The translations under genes and the position numbers were made by a program. This document shows positions 32,092-39,860 of a stretch of 42,997 nt of DNA, one piece after another. Source of the DNA: an uncultured Clostridia bacterium (GTDB lineage: Bacteria; Bacillota; Clostridia; Oscillospirales; QAKW01); contig CALXGQ010000006.1 of NCBI GenBank assembly GCA_944387895.1, positions 82,123 to 125,119 of the forward strand, in the 5' to 3' direction. The number at the start of each line of letters is the position of its first letter. Position 1 is the first letter of the stretch. The notes below the pieces were generated by a model. That model was not told where the DNA came from, searched no databases, and saw only the letters and a list, made by a program, of their open reading frames with translations.

Positions 32092-33018
32092 ATGGAATTT
32101 TTGTATTTTCTGGAGGGGCTGCGGAATCCGTTTCTGGATGCGGTCATGCAGCTGATTACCCGGATAGGGGAGGAAACGGCGTTTATGGCCGTTGCGGTGT
32201 TTTTCCTCTGGTGCGTGGATAAATATAAGGGCTATTACCTGCTGATGGTTGGATTCCTGGGCACGCAGATCAATCAGCTGCTCAAGGTCAGCTTCCGGAT
32301 CGAACGCCCCTGGGTGCTGGATCCGGAATTTACTGTGGTGCAGAGCGCGGTTCCGGAGGCTACGGGCTATTCCTTCCCCAGCGGGCATACCCAAAGCGCC
32401 GTGGGAACCTTCGGCGGCGTTGCACGCTGCGTAAAGCGGCGGTGGATACGGATCGTCTGCATCGCCGTCTGCCTGCTTGTGCCGCTGTCCCGGATGTATC
32501 TCGGCGTTCATACGTTGGCGGATACCATTACCTCCGTCGTGATCGCGCTGGTTCTGGTCTTTTCCTTTTATCCCCTGATCGCCAGGGCTTCCGCCCGGCC
32601 GAAGGTGATGTGGATCCTGCTGGCGGCGATCGTCGCCTGGTCGGCAGGGCAGATTCTTTTTATGGAGCTGTTTCCTTTCCCCGAAGAGGCCAGCGGCGAA
32701 GAGCTGTTCAACGGGCTGGAAAACTCCTATAAAATGATGGGCGCCGTTTTGGGATTCGTGGCGGCCTTTTGGCTGGATCGGCGGTATATCCGCTATGAAA
32801 CCGGCGGCTGCTGGTGGGTGCAGCTGATCAAATGGATCGTTGGCCTTGGGTTGGCCGTTGCTCTTCAGGTTTTGGCAGGAAAGCTTTTGGGATTCCTGCC
32901 CGTCCTGATCCGCCAGCTGACGTCCTATTTCCTGCTGACGGTTTTTGCCGGCGCCATATGGCCGCTGAGCTTCAAGTATCTCCGGCGGCTGGAAGGAAAA
33001 AAATCAGGCGACGCATAA
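32092..33018 (+). CDS. PAP2-family membrane phosphatase
   Basis: A 308-residue membrane protein with all three PAP2 motifs: Lys65 to Arg72-Pro73 (KVSFRIERP), PSGH at 96-99 and SRMYLGVHTLAD at 133-144, with His99 and His140 catalytic. The first half holds the usual helices. The C-terminal half (about 170-300) adds roughly four more hydrophobic segments beyond the minimal PAP2 fold. Family members dephosphorylate undecaprenyl pyrophosphate, phosphatidic acid or phosphatidylglycerophosphate. Since the window encodes a large undecaprenyl-dependent polymer operon, carrier recycling is a plausible but unproven role. AGGAG stands 5 nt before the ATG. Confidence 0.88.
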   Translation: MEFLYFLEGLRNPFLDAVMQLITRIGEETAFMAVAVFFLWCVDKYKGYYLLMVGFLGTQINQLLKVSFRIERPWVLDPEFTVVQSAVPEATGYSFPSGHTQSAVGTFGGVARCVKRRWIRIVCIAVCLLVPLSRMYLGVHTLADTITSVVIALVLVFSFYPLIARASARPKVMWILLAAIVAWSAGQILFMELFPFPEEASGEELFNGLENSYKMMGAVLGFVAAFWLDRRYIRYETGGCWWVQLIKWIVGLGLAVALQVLAGKLLGFLPVLIRQLTSYFLLTVFAGAIWPLSFKYLRRLEGKKSGDA

Positions 33019-33026
33019 AAAAGCAT

Positions 33027-33063
33027 CCGCCCGGAAGGTTCGATCCTTCCGGGCGGTTTTTTG
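33027..33063 (+). terminator. Intrinsic terminator of the PAP2 gene
   Basis: CCGCCCGGAAGG (33027-33038) and CCTTCCGGGCGG (33045-33056) form a 12-bp stem with a 6-nt loop, followed by a seven-T tract. Confidence 0.93.
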
Positions 33064-33130
33064 CATGGAGGCAGACGGGTTTGCATCGGTGCTGATGGGG
33101 TTAATAAAAAAACTGGCCCGCCGCTTTGGG

Positions 33131-33216
33131 AGAACCTGCCGTTTGGCAGAACCTGCCGCTTTGGGAGAACCTGCCGTTTGGCAGAACCTGCCGTTTGGCA
33201 GAACCTGCCGTTTGGC
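33131..33216. repeat. Five tandem copies of a 17-nt palindromic unit
   Basis: The unit AGAACCTGCCGTTTGGC occurs at 33131, 33166, 33183 and 33200, with one 18-nt variant at 33148. Each join creates the hairpin CTGCC-GTTT-GGCAG. A further degenerate copy (GGCAGAGCCTGCCGTCTGGCAG) lies near 33284-33305, just before the cysS stop. The block fills the space between two convergent genes. Confidence 0.85.
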
Positions 33217-33309
33217 AGCGGCGCGCCGGTATTCAGAATTTTTCTTGCATGAAGGGCAGGCTCCCGTGGGGGAAAGGCCGGTTGGCAGAGCCTGCCGTCT
33301 GGCAGCGGG

Positions 33310-34707
33310 TTATTGCTTCATCAGGATTTTTACGCCGTCCTTGCCGTCTTCCAAAACCACGCCCATCTCGGCAAGCTGGTTGCGGATCGCGTCGGCTCTG
33401 GCAAAATCTTTGGCGGCCCGGGCGGCGGTGCGCTCCTCCACCAGCGCTTTGATTTCCTCTGGGATCTCGGCCGATTCCGCGCCGCCGACGATATTCAAAA
33501 CGCCGGTCAGCTCGGCAAAAAGGCTTTGCATCGCCGTTAAAAACGCAGGCGCATGGCGCTCGGTGAGCCGGGTGTTGATCCAGCGCGCAAGATCAAAAAT
33601 AACGGAAAGGGCGTCGGCGGTATTGAGGTCGTCGTCCATTTTTTCGACGAATTTTTCCCGGAAGGAGGAAAGCTCCGCCAGCAGCGCCTCCTCTTCCGCC
33701 GTCGGACTGCCGGAGGCTGTTTTCAGGGCGTATTCCAGGTTGTTTTTTGTGGTGTAAAGACGCTGCAGGCTGGCTCGTGCCGCTTCCAGCACCTCCTGGC
33801 TGTAGTTGATGGGGCTGCGATAGTGGGAAGAGAGCATAAAGATCCGGATGGCTTCGTAGCCGTAGGCCGCCGCCGCATCCCGCACCGTGAAAAAGTTTCC
33901 GGCCGATTTGCTCATTTTATGGTTATCCACATTGATGTGGCCGTTATGCAGCCAGTAGTGGGCAAAGTCGCAGCCGTTGGCCGCTTCGCTCTGGGCGATC
34001 TCGTTTTCATGGTGGGGGAAGATCAGATCGACGCCGCCACAATGGATGTCGATGGTTTTGCCCAGAAATTTACAGGCCATGGCGGAGCATTCGATATGCC
34101 AGCCGGGGCGCCCCATCCCCCAGGGTGATTCCCAGGCCGGTTCGCCGGGCTTGGCGGCTTTCCAGACGGCAAAATCCATCGGGTCTTCCTTCAGGTCGTT
34201 GACGTCGATCCGGGCTCCGCTCTCCAGCTGATCCATGGGCAGATGGGAGAGCTTGCCGTAGTCTTTGAATTTGCGGGTGGAGTAGAAAACGTCGCCGCCG
34301 GATTCGTAGGCGTAGCCCTTTTCGATCAGCGATTCGATGATTTTGATGATATCGCCGATGCAGTGGGTCGCCCGGGGGTGGACGGTGGCTTTTTCAATGC
34401 CCAGCCCCTGGGCGTCGGTATAGTATTCCTGAATGTAGCGGTCGCCCAGCTCCGCCAGGCTGACCTGCTCTTCTGCCGCTTTTTTGATCATTTTGTCGTC
34501 GATATCGGTAAAGTTCTGCACAAATTTGACTTTATAGCCCCGATATTCAAAATAACGGCGCAGCACGTCGAAGGTGATGAAGGGACGGGCGTTTCCGATA
34601 TGGAAAAAGTTATAGACGGTCGGCCCGCAGGAATACATCAGCACCCGGCCCGGCGTGATGGGTACAAATTCCTCTTTTTTTCTGGTCAGCGTGTTATATA
34701 GTTTCAT
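33310..34707 (-). CDS. cysS: Cysteinyl-tRNA synthetase
   Basis: A full-length 465-residue class I synthetase. The zinc-binding Cys and first signature appear in MYSCGPTVYNFFHIGNARPF (residues 24-43), with the HIGN form of HIGH that is usual in Bacillota. GRPGWHIECSAM, DIHCGGVDLIFPHHENEIAQ and HKMSKSAGNFFTVRD supply further zinc ligands and the KMSKS loop. It charges tRNA-Cys. Its ATG lies inside the end of cysE with a 14-nt overlap, so both genes are expressed from the T-box-controlled promoter upstream. Confidence 0.97.
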   Translation of the reverse strand: MKLYNTLTRKKEEFVPITPGRVLMYSCGPTVYNFFHIGNARPFITFDVLRRYFEYRGYKVKFVQNFTDIDDKMIKKAAEEQVSLAELGDRYIQEYYTDAQGLGIEKATVHPRATHCIGDIIKIIESLIEKGYAYESGGDVFYSTRKFKDYGKLSHLPMDQLESGARIDVNDLKEDPMDFAVWKAAKPGEPAWESPWGMGRPGWHIECSAMACKFLGKTIDIHCGGVDLIFPHHENEIAQSEAANGCDFAHYWLHNGHINVDNHKMSKSAGNFFTVRDAAAAYGYEAIRIFMLSSHYRSPINYSQEVLEAARASLQRLYTTKNNLEYALKTASGSPTAEEEALLAELSSFREKFVEKMDDDLNTADALSVIFDLARWINTRLTERHAPAFLTAMQSLFAELTGVLNIVGGAESAEIPEEIKALVEERTAARAAKDFARADAIRNQLAEMGVVLEDGKDGVKILMKQ

Positions 34708-35347
34708 CTTCCCTGCTCTCTTTCTCTTCTAATTTTTTTTCCAGCTCCCGGAGCCGCGCAGACATCCGGCATAACTCCTGCGCCAGCGGATCGGAGATGT
34801 GAACCTGATCCAGCGGATCGGCCACCCGCTGCCCGTTTTGCCGGATCACCCGCGCCGGTACGCCGACCGCCGTCGAATGGGGCGGGATTTCCTCCAGCAC
34901 AACGGCGTTGGCCGCGATCTTGGCGTGATCCCCGATGGTGAAGGGACCGAGGATCTTGGCGCCGCAGCCCACCATGACGTTGTTGCCGAGGGTGGGATGA
35001 CGCTTCCCGGTATCCTTTCCGGTCCCGCCCAGCGTTACTCCCTGATACAAAAGGCAGTTATCGCCGATCACCGTGGTTTCCCCGATGACGATCCCGGTGC
35101 CGTGGTCGATGCAAAGCCCTTTGCCGATCTGCGCCGCGGGATGGATCTCCACGCCGGTGCGGAATTTGGCATACTGGGAAACCCAGCGCGCCAGAAAGAA
35201 CCGTTTATGCCGGTAGAGCCAATGGGAGATCCGGTAAAAAAGGACCGCATGAAATCCGTTGTAGAGCAAAAAGATCTCCGCTTTGCTGCGCGCGGCGGGG
35301 TCGCGCTCCATAAAAGCGTTGAGATCGGTTCGTATTTTTTGAAACAT
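34694..35347 (-). CDS. cysE: Serine O-acetyltransferase
   Basis: I start at the ATG at 35347, which has AGGAGG at 7 nt; an upstream frame runs into the T-box terminator. The 217-residue product has the N-terminal helical part (MERDPAARSK) and the left-handed beta-helix of hexapeptide repeats: GVEIHPAAQIGKGLCIDHGTG, VIGETTVIGDNC, LYQGVTLGGTG and HPTLGNNVMVGCGAKILG. The catalytic His and Asp lie in CIDHGTG. It acetylates serine for cysteine synthesis. The charged C-terminal tail (REDETI end) does not have the usual inhibitory Ile motif context, so feedback inhibition is unclear. cysE and cysS overlap, linking cysteine supply to its use in translation. Confidence 0.95.
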   Translation of the reverse strand: MFQKIRTDLNAFMERDPAARSKAEIFLLYNGFHAVLFYRISHWLYRHKRFFLARWVSQYAKFRTGVEIHPAAQIGKGLCIDHGTGIVIGETTVIGDNCLLYQGVTLGGTGKDTGKRHPTLGNNVMVGCGAKILGPFTIGDHAKIAANAVVLEEIPPHSTAVGVPARVIRQNGQRVADPLDQVHISDPLAQELCRMSARLRELEKKLEEKESREDETI

Positions 35348-35349
35348 GA

Positions 35350-35585
35350 TAAAACCTCCTAAAACAAATGCCTCCGTTGCCCCAAAGGGCAACAGAGGCG
35401 TCGAATTAAAACGCGGTTCCACTCTGCTTTATCGCTCAGCGTTCCGATAACGGGGAAATCCGCCTCCCACTCATGCAGGAGGAGCTACGGCGGAGCGCAC
35501 GCTTGGGGAACCTGCTGCTTATCGGGCTTTCAGCCTGCGGCCCCGACTCTCTGGAAAGACAGATTCCTTACTATTTCCGCTGTGT
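35350..35585 (-). promoter_or_regulatory. T-box riboswitch (cysteine type) controlling cysE-cysS
   Basis: The minus-strand leader holds the T-box core AGAGTGGAACCGCG (about 35427-35414). After it comes a long terminator (GCCTCTGTTGCCC / GGGCAACGGAGGC at 35399-35370, then ATTTGTTTT). An AGAGAG-type bulge in stem I (near 35550) precedes the core. A TGC triplet near 35499 in GCGTGCGCTCC is a candidate cysteine specifier, though I could not fold the leader. Uncharged tRNA-Cys would stabilise the antiterminator and switch on cysE-cysS. Confidence 0.9.
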
Positions 35586-35590
35586 ATAAT

Positions 35591-35619
35591 ATTATATGAT
35601 AGGATTCGGAAAATTGCAA
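35591..35619 (-). promoter_or_regulatory. Promoter of the T-box cysE-cysS transcript
   Basis: On the minus strand TTGCAA (35619-35614), 17 nt, and a perfect TATAAT (35596-35591). Confidence 0.8.
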
Positions 35620-35687
35620 GTGTTTTCGTCAATTAAATGACCGGTACAGAAAAAGCTGAGGAAATCAATGGAATTTTCCAAATTTTT

Positions 35688-35718
35688 TCACACTTTTTTC
35701 ACAGAAGTAGGGTATAAT
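35688..35718 (+). promoter_or_regulatory. Probable promoter of htrA
   Basis: A perfect TATAAT at 35713-35718 with TTCACA at 35688-35693, spacing 19 nt. The region has a tandem TTTTTTCACA sequence that makes the -35 choice uncertain. Confidence 0.5.
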
Positions 35719-35786
35719 GTATCTGAAAAGCGGGAAACCCGCATGGATTTTTCCTAATTGATTAAAATGCGCAGGAGGATTTGAGC

Positions 35787-37469
35787 ATGAACGAATATAA
35801 TTTTGATCCCATGACCGGAAAGCCGGTGAAAAAAGAAGACCCTGCCGCCCCGGAAGCTACTCCGGCAGCAACACCGGAAACGACTCCGGCAGAAGCCCCG
35901 GAGGCTACTCCGGCAGCAACACCGGAAGCTGCTCCGGCAGAGGCCCCGGAAGCTACTCCGGCAGCAACGCCGGAAACGACTCCGGCAGAAGCTTCGGAAA
36001 CTCCTCCGGCAGCAACGCCGCAAGCCACTCCGGCAGGAGCAGAGCAGACGGAGAGTACCTATCACTATGTGCGGCCGGAGTTTGGGGAAACGTATTTCCG
36101 GACATCTGCCGCACCGTCGGAGCAGGCGGAGCAGCCGGGCGGCGCGCAGGCTTCCGCTTTCCGGCAGGATACATCCTATCAGGAACCGGCGCAGCAGTAT
36201 ACGCCGCCCCAGGAGTCTGCCGGCTATACCGGCGGATACGGCGGTTATTATCAGCCGTCTCAGGCGCCCGTGAAAAAGAAGAAGGAGTCCAGGCCTTTGA
36301 CGACGAAGATGCTGGTCCCGATCGTGGCCGGCGTGGCGGTGCTTGCGCTGATTCTGGGGCTGGCCGGCGGGATTCTGGGAGTGCGGTATTGGGGCGATAC
36401 CCCTGTTGCAGAAGGAACGGCCGTGATTTACAAGACCACAAAGCTGCAGGATGAAAACGGCGATACGGTGGAAGAGGAGCTGACGGTTTCTCAGGTGGCG
36501 GCGCTGGTGAAGAACAGCGTTGTGGAGATCACCACGGAGCAGATCGTGACCGGATCCTTTATGCTGCAATATGTCAGCGAGGGCGCGGGCAGCGGCGTGA
36601 TCATCACGACGGACGGCTATATCGTGACCAATCATCACGTGATCGAGGGGGCGACGAATATCAACGTCCGGCTTGCGGACGGAACGGAATATGCCGCAAA
36701 GCTGATCGCCAGCGATTCCAAAACGGATCTGGCGGTGATCAAAATTGAAGCAACGGGGCTGACCCCTGCCGCCTACGGCAGCTCTTCGGAGCTGGAGGTG
36801 GGGGAAACGGTCATTGCAGTCGGCAACCCGCTGGGGCAGCTGGGCGGCACCGTTACCTCCGGTATCATCAGCGCGCTGGATCGTGAAATCACCATCGACG
36901 ATACCACCATGCAGCTGCTTCAGACCGATACGGCGATCAATCCCGGAAACTCCGGCGGCGGGATGTTCAATACCAGCGGCCAGCTGGTGGGGATTGTGAA
37001 CGCCAAGTCTGCGGGCGAGGAAATCGAGGGGCTGGGCTTTGCCATTCCCATCGACACCGCCGAGCAGGTGATCGAGGATCTGATCACGAACGGATATGTG
37101 ACGGGCCGGGTGGATCCGGGCATCACCTTCGTTGAGATCAATGATTCCATGACGGCCATGATGTATCGCGTCAGCGAGCTGGGGCTTTATGTTTCTGCGG
37201 TGGGCGACGGCTCCGACGCGGCCAATGCCGGCCTGCAGTCCGGCGATTATGTGGTTTCCATTGACGGAACGGCGGTGACGACGACGGCGGAGGCAAACGC
37301 CGTGATCGACGCGAAAAACGTAGGCGATACGCTGACAATGGTGGTCAAGCGCAACGGAACGGAAACGACCGTTACCCTGACCCTCAGCGAGTATGTGCCT
37401 TCCGTTTCTTCGGTTTCCCAGACCCAGAGCCAGAATAGCGCAAACGGCGGAAATATAATCGGATTCTGA
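35787..37469 (+). CDS. htrA: HtrA/DegP-family membrane-anchored serine protease
   Basis: The ATG at 35787 has AGGAGG at 8 nt; a TTG 6 nt earlier is rejected. The 560-residue protein has a long cytoplasmic N-terminus, including a Glu-Ala-Thr-Pro-rich repeat (residues 23-86) and a Tyr/Gln-rich stretch to about 160. One transmembrane helix (174-199) and an external trypsin-like domain follow, with triad His284 (TNHHVIEG), Asp314 (SKTDLAV) and Ser389 (NPGNSGGG). A C-terminal PDZ domain (about 445-535) includes GLQSGDYVVSIDG. It should degrade or refold misfolded envelope proteins. The gene has its own promoter and stands alone; CssRS-like control sites are not visible. Confidence 0.95.
   Translation: MNEYNFDPMTGKPVKKEDPAAPEATPAATPETTPAEAPEATPAATPEAAPAEAPEATPAATPETTPAEASETPPAATPQATPAGAEQTESTYHYVRPEFGETYFRTSAAPSEQAEQPGGAQASAFRQDTSYQEPAQQYTPPQESAGYTGGYGGYYQPSQAPVKKKKESRPLTTKMLVPIVAGVAVLALILGLAGGILGVRYWGDTPVAEGTAVIYKTTKLQDENGDTVEEELTVSQVAALVKNSVVEITTEQIVTGSFMLQYVSEGAGSGVIITTDGYIVTNHHVIEGATNINVRLADGTEYAAKLIASDSKTDLAVIKIEATGLTPAAYGSSSELEVGETVIAVGNPLGQLGGTVTSGIISALDREITIDDTTMQLLQTDTAINPGNSGGGMFNTSGQLVGIVNAKSAGEEIEGLGFAIPIDTAEQVIEDLITNGYVTGRVDPGITFVEINDSMTAMMYRVSELGLYVSAVGDGSDAANAGLQSGDYVVSIDGTAVTTTAEANAVIDAKNVGDTLTMVVKRNGTETTVTLTLSEYVPSVSSVSQTQSQNSANGGNIIGF
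35853..36044 (+). repeat. 48-nt coding repeat in htrA
   Basis: Three full 48-nt copies start at 35853, 35901 and 35949, each encoding EATPAATPExxPAEAP-like 16-mers, and a diverged fourth starts at 35997. DNA identity between copies is high, so copy number could vary by slippage. Confidence 0.85.
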
Positions 37470-37479
37470 TCCGGGCGCG

Positions 37480-37520
37480 GAGAAGCCGGGGCCTCGGGGC
37501 TCCGGCTTCTCTTCTGCTTA
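37480..37520 (+). terminator. Probable terminator of htrA
   Basis: GAGAAGCCGG (37480-37489) pairs with CCGGCTTCTC (37502-37511) with further GC pairs in the loop, followed by a weak T-tract (TTCTGCTT). Confidence 0.7.
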
Positions 37521-37544
37521 AAAATACAATTGGAGGGTGAAAAA

Positions 37545-38363
37545 ATGTTTGATGTGGCGCTGAACAACGGCGTAAAAATGCCGGTGCTGGGACTGGGCGT
37601 ATATAAGACCCTGGAGCCTTCGGAAATGAAAACAGCGGTGAACGCCGCGCTGGAGGCGGGATATCGCAGCTTCGATACGGCGCAGATGTATCAAAACGAG
37701 GAGCTGCTCGGCGCAGCGCTTGAGACGTCTGCCATTGATCGGAGCGCCCTTTTTCTGACCAGTAAGGTCGATCTGGGAAACATGGGCTATCAGGCCGTGC
37801 TGGATTCCTTTGAAGTCAGCCTGAAAAAGCTGAAAACGGATTATCTGGATCTTTTTCTGGTTCATTGGCCGGGTCAGCAAAAGCTGCGCCTTCAGGAAAC
37901 CTGGCGCGCCATGGAGGCGCTTTATGCAGCAAAAAAGGTACGCGCCATCGGCGTGTGCAACTGTTTGCCCCGGCATCTGGAGTGGATTCTGGAGATGCGG
38001 GGCGTGGTTCCGGCGGTGAATCAGGTGGAGCGCCACCCGCTGCGGGTGGGGCGGGAGCTGCAGGACTGGTGCGCCGCCCGCGGGATTCGGATGGAGGCCT
38101 GGTCGCCGCTGATCCGGGGGAATTTCAATCTGCCTGCCATTTTGGCGCTGGCGGAAAAATATCAGAAAACGCCGGCGCAGATCATTTTGCGCTGGGACAT
38201 CCAGGGCGGGTATGTGGTGATCCCGAAATCCGTTCATCCGGAGCGGATTGTGGAAAACGCGGGGATTTTCGATTTTTCTCTGGAACCGGCGGATATGGCG
38301 GTTCTGGACGGTCTGGATATCGGGCATACCATCAGCCGCGATCCCCGAACCTATGATTTTTGA
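37545..38363 (+). CDS. Aldo/keto reductase
   Basis: From the ATG at 37545 (GGAGGG at 7 nt) the protein has 272 residues. The AKR catalytic tetrad is complete: Asp44 and Tyr49 (DTAQMYQNEE), Lys74 (LTSKVD) and His107 (LFLVHWPG). GVCNCLPRHLEWIL stands where GVSNF usually occurs, and VIPKSVHPERIVEN is the NADP-binding segment. The overall pattern is that of 2,5-diketo-gluconate-reductase-like AKRs, which act on varied aldehydes and ketones with NADPH. The next gene follows at 24 nt with its own RBS, so they may be co-transcribed. Confidence 0.93.
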   Translation: MFDVALNNGVKMPVLGLGVYKTLEPSEMKTAVNAALEAGYRSFDTAQMYQNEELLGAALETSAIDRSALFLTSKVDLGNMGYQAVLDSFEVSLKKLKTDYLDLFLVHWPGQQKLRLQETWRAMEALYAAKKVRAIGVCNCLPRHLEWILEMRGVVPAVNQVERHPLRVGRELQDWCAARGIRMEAWSPLIRGNFNLPAILALAEKYQKTPAQIILRWDIQGGYVVIPKSVHPERIVENAGIFDFSLEPADMAVLDGLDIGHTISRDPRTYDF

Positions 38364-38387
38364 CCGCTGTCATGCAAGGAGGGAGCG

Positions 38388-38825
38388 ATGATGGAATATC
38401 AGAAATTTCAGGATAAGCTGATCCTGCGGCTGGATCCCGGCGAGGAGATCTGCGGCAAGCTGCTGGCGCTGGCGGAGCGGGAGGATATCCTGCTGGCGGA
38501 GGTGTCCGGACTGGGCGCCGTCCGGTCCTTTACAATCGGGGTATTTGATACGGTTTCAAAGGAGTATCATGCCAATGAATTTCAGGGCGCCTATGAGATC
38601 GTTTCCCTGATCGGAACTCTGACGCGTCAGGACGGGCGGCCTTATCTGCATCTGCATTTTGCCGCCGGCGATCAGAGCGGCCGCGTGGTTGGCGGACATC
38701 TGAACCGGGCGGTGGTCAGCGCGACGGCGGAGATCGTCGTCACCCGGATCGACGGCGCGGTCGGGCGGCGTTTCGACGAAGGGATCGGCTTGAATCTTTT
38801 TTCTTTTTCCCCAAACAATGAATAA
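38388..38825 (+). CDS. PPC (DUF296) domain protein
   Basis: A 145-residue single-domain protein. [18 protein letters not shown] near residues 38-55, EIVSLIGTL near 72-80, YLHLHF near 87-92, [17 protein letters not shown] near 103-119 and a conserved N-terminal RLDPGEE make it a PPC/DUF296 protein. In plants the domain accompanies AT-hooks in DNA-binding proteins; the bacterial stand-alone form is a trimer of unknown function, often with a metal site at the HLH. No AT-hook is present here. It lies 24 nt after the aldo/keto reductase and is followed by a terminator-like hairpin. Confidence 0.88.
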   Translation: MMEYQKFQDKLILRLDPGEEICGKLLALAEREDILLAEVSGLGAVRSFTIGVFDTVSKEYHANEFQGAYEIVSLIGTLTRQDGRPYLHLHFAAGDQSGRVVGGHLNRAVVSATAEIVVTRIDGAVGRRFDEGIGLNLFSFSPNNE

Positions 38826-38829
38826 CCCA

Positions 38830-38861
38830 AAAGGGCGCGTTCCGATCGGAATGCGCCCTTT
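38830..38861 (+). terminator. Hairpin ending the AKR-PPC unit
   Basis: AAAGGGCGCGTTCC (38830-38843) and GGAATGCGCCCTTT (38848-38861) form a 14-bp stem with a GATC loop and one G-U pair. The T-tail lies within the stem end. Confidence 0.8.
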
Positions 38862-38983
38862 CTGCGCCCCCGGTCCGGGGCGGAAATCGGCGGCAATGTA
38901 TCTTTTTCCTCCGGCGGGAAATGCTAAAGAAGAAGTGCCCTGGAAGCAGGTGGAAAAAAGCCGGATTTTTTTGCGTTCTTCCG

Positions 38984-39012
38984 TTGACAGGGGTTTACAA
39001 TCGTGTTAAAAT
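38984..39012 (+). promoter_or_regulatory. Promoter of the oxaloacetate decarboxylase operon
   Basis: TTGACA (38984-38989), 17 nt, TAAAAT (39007-39012). The leader to the first start codon at 39087 is about 70 nt. Confidence 0.8.
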
Positions 39013-39086
39013 TAACCATACTGGGAAGAATGGGGATTCTTAGGAAATGCCCTCGGAATAACGGGCTGAAAGGAGGAAAAAACAGT

Positions 39087-39386
39087 ATGCTGCAAGCCGT
39101 ATTGATGACGCCGGGAACCATGCCCATCTGGAACGTCATTTTGCTTGGGATGGGGATCGTTTTTCTCGGTTTGATCTGTATAGTGATCCTGTGCACCATT
39201 ATGGGGAAGGTCATGACGTTGCTGGGCAAGGCGGAAGATCGGCCTTCCGCTCCCGTTGAAGAAGCTACTGCCCCTGCGGTGATCCCGAACCGGCAGGAAC
39301 TGGTGGCGGCTGTTTCCTGCTGTCTGGCGGAGGAGCTGGGAACTGATGTAACAGCGATCCGCATTTTATCAATCAAGAAAATATGA
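39087..39386 (+). CDS. oadG: Oxaloacetate decarboxylase gamma subunit (OadG)
   Basis: The ATG at 39087 has AAAGGAGG at 10 nt and gives 99 residues; an earlier in-frame start at 39003 overlaps the promoter and is rejected. The protein has one N-terminal transmembrane helix (about 15-40, VILLGMGIVFLGLICIVILC) and a short Pro/Glu/Ala-rich linker. The cytoplasmic tail then contains LVAAVSCCLAEELGTDVTAIRILSIKK. The gamma subunit anchors the alpha subunit to the membrane beta pump and helps assembly. It is the first gene of the operon. Low sequence conservation in this family makes context part of the evidence. Confidence 0.85.
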   Translation: MLQAVLMTPGTMPIWNVILLGMGIVFLGLICIVILCTIMGKVMTLLGKAEDRPSAPVEEATAPAVIPNRQELVAAVSCCLAEELGTDVTAIRILSIKKI

Positions 39387-39411
39387 GATATCAGAAAGGA
39401 ATCTATCTGCC

Positions 39412-39837
39412 ATGAAAATGTATAAAGTCAATGTCAACGGTACTCTTTACGAAGTGTCGATCGAGGTGATGGACGGCGTTCCCGCCGCACCTGCCGCCGC
39501 ACCTGCCGCACCCGCCGCAGCCGCGTCTGCCGCTCCTGCCGCGCCTGCTGCTGAACCCGCTGCGCCCGCAGCCGCGCCTGCTGCCGAACCGGCTACTGCG
39601 CCTGCTGCTGCCGCTCCTGCCGGCGGACAGACGATTGCCGCGCCGATGCCCGGCACGATTCTGGCCGTCAACGTCCAGAACGGCGCTGCCGTAAAGCGGG
39701 GCGACGTGCTCTTTATTCTGGAAGCTATGAAGATGGAAAATGAGATTATGGCCCCCTGCGACGGTACGGCGGCCGGCGTCAACGTGACGAAAGGCGCGGC
39801 TGTTTCTACCGGAGATGTCCTTTGCGTCCTCCAGTGA
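39412..39837 (+). CDS. Biotin carboxyl carrier subunit of the decarboxylase
   Basis: A 141-residue protein with a short N-terminal beta segment (MYKVNVNGTLYEVSIE). A 45-residue Ala-Pro linker (about 24-70) follows, then a biotinyl domain (75-141), in which EAMKMEN places the biotinylated lysine at Lys107. In many oxaloacetate decarboxylases this domain is the C-terminus of the alpha subunit; here it is a separate gene, as in glutaconyl- and methylmalonyl-CoA decarboxylases. It carries CO2 from the carboxyltransferase to the membrane beta subunit. Spacing from oadG is 25 nt and to oadB 23 nt. Confidence 0.92.
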   Translation: MKMYKVNVNGTLYEVSIEVMDGVPAAPAAAPAAPAAAASAAPAAPAAEPAAPAAAPAAEPATAPAAAAPAGGQTIAAPMPGTILAVNVQNGAAVKRGDVLFILEAMKMENEIMAPCDGTAAGVNVTKGAAVSTGDVLCVLQ

Positions 39838-39860
39838 TTTTGTGATCGGAGGCTGCTTCA

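Noticed and set aside
31977..32222. A small frame upstream of and overlapping the PAP2 gene
   Set aside because: It would use a TTG without a ribosome site and runs out of frame through the PAP2 start. The region is more likely an untranslated leader.
33131..33216. Possible CRISPR array
   Set aside because: The units are directly adjacent with no unique spacers, and no cas gene is near.
33065..33757. Frames through the 17-nt repeat block giving repeated RTCRLAEPA-like peptides
   Set aside because: The peptides follow from the DNA repeat, have no ribosome site and run antisense into cysS.
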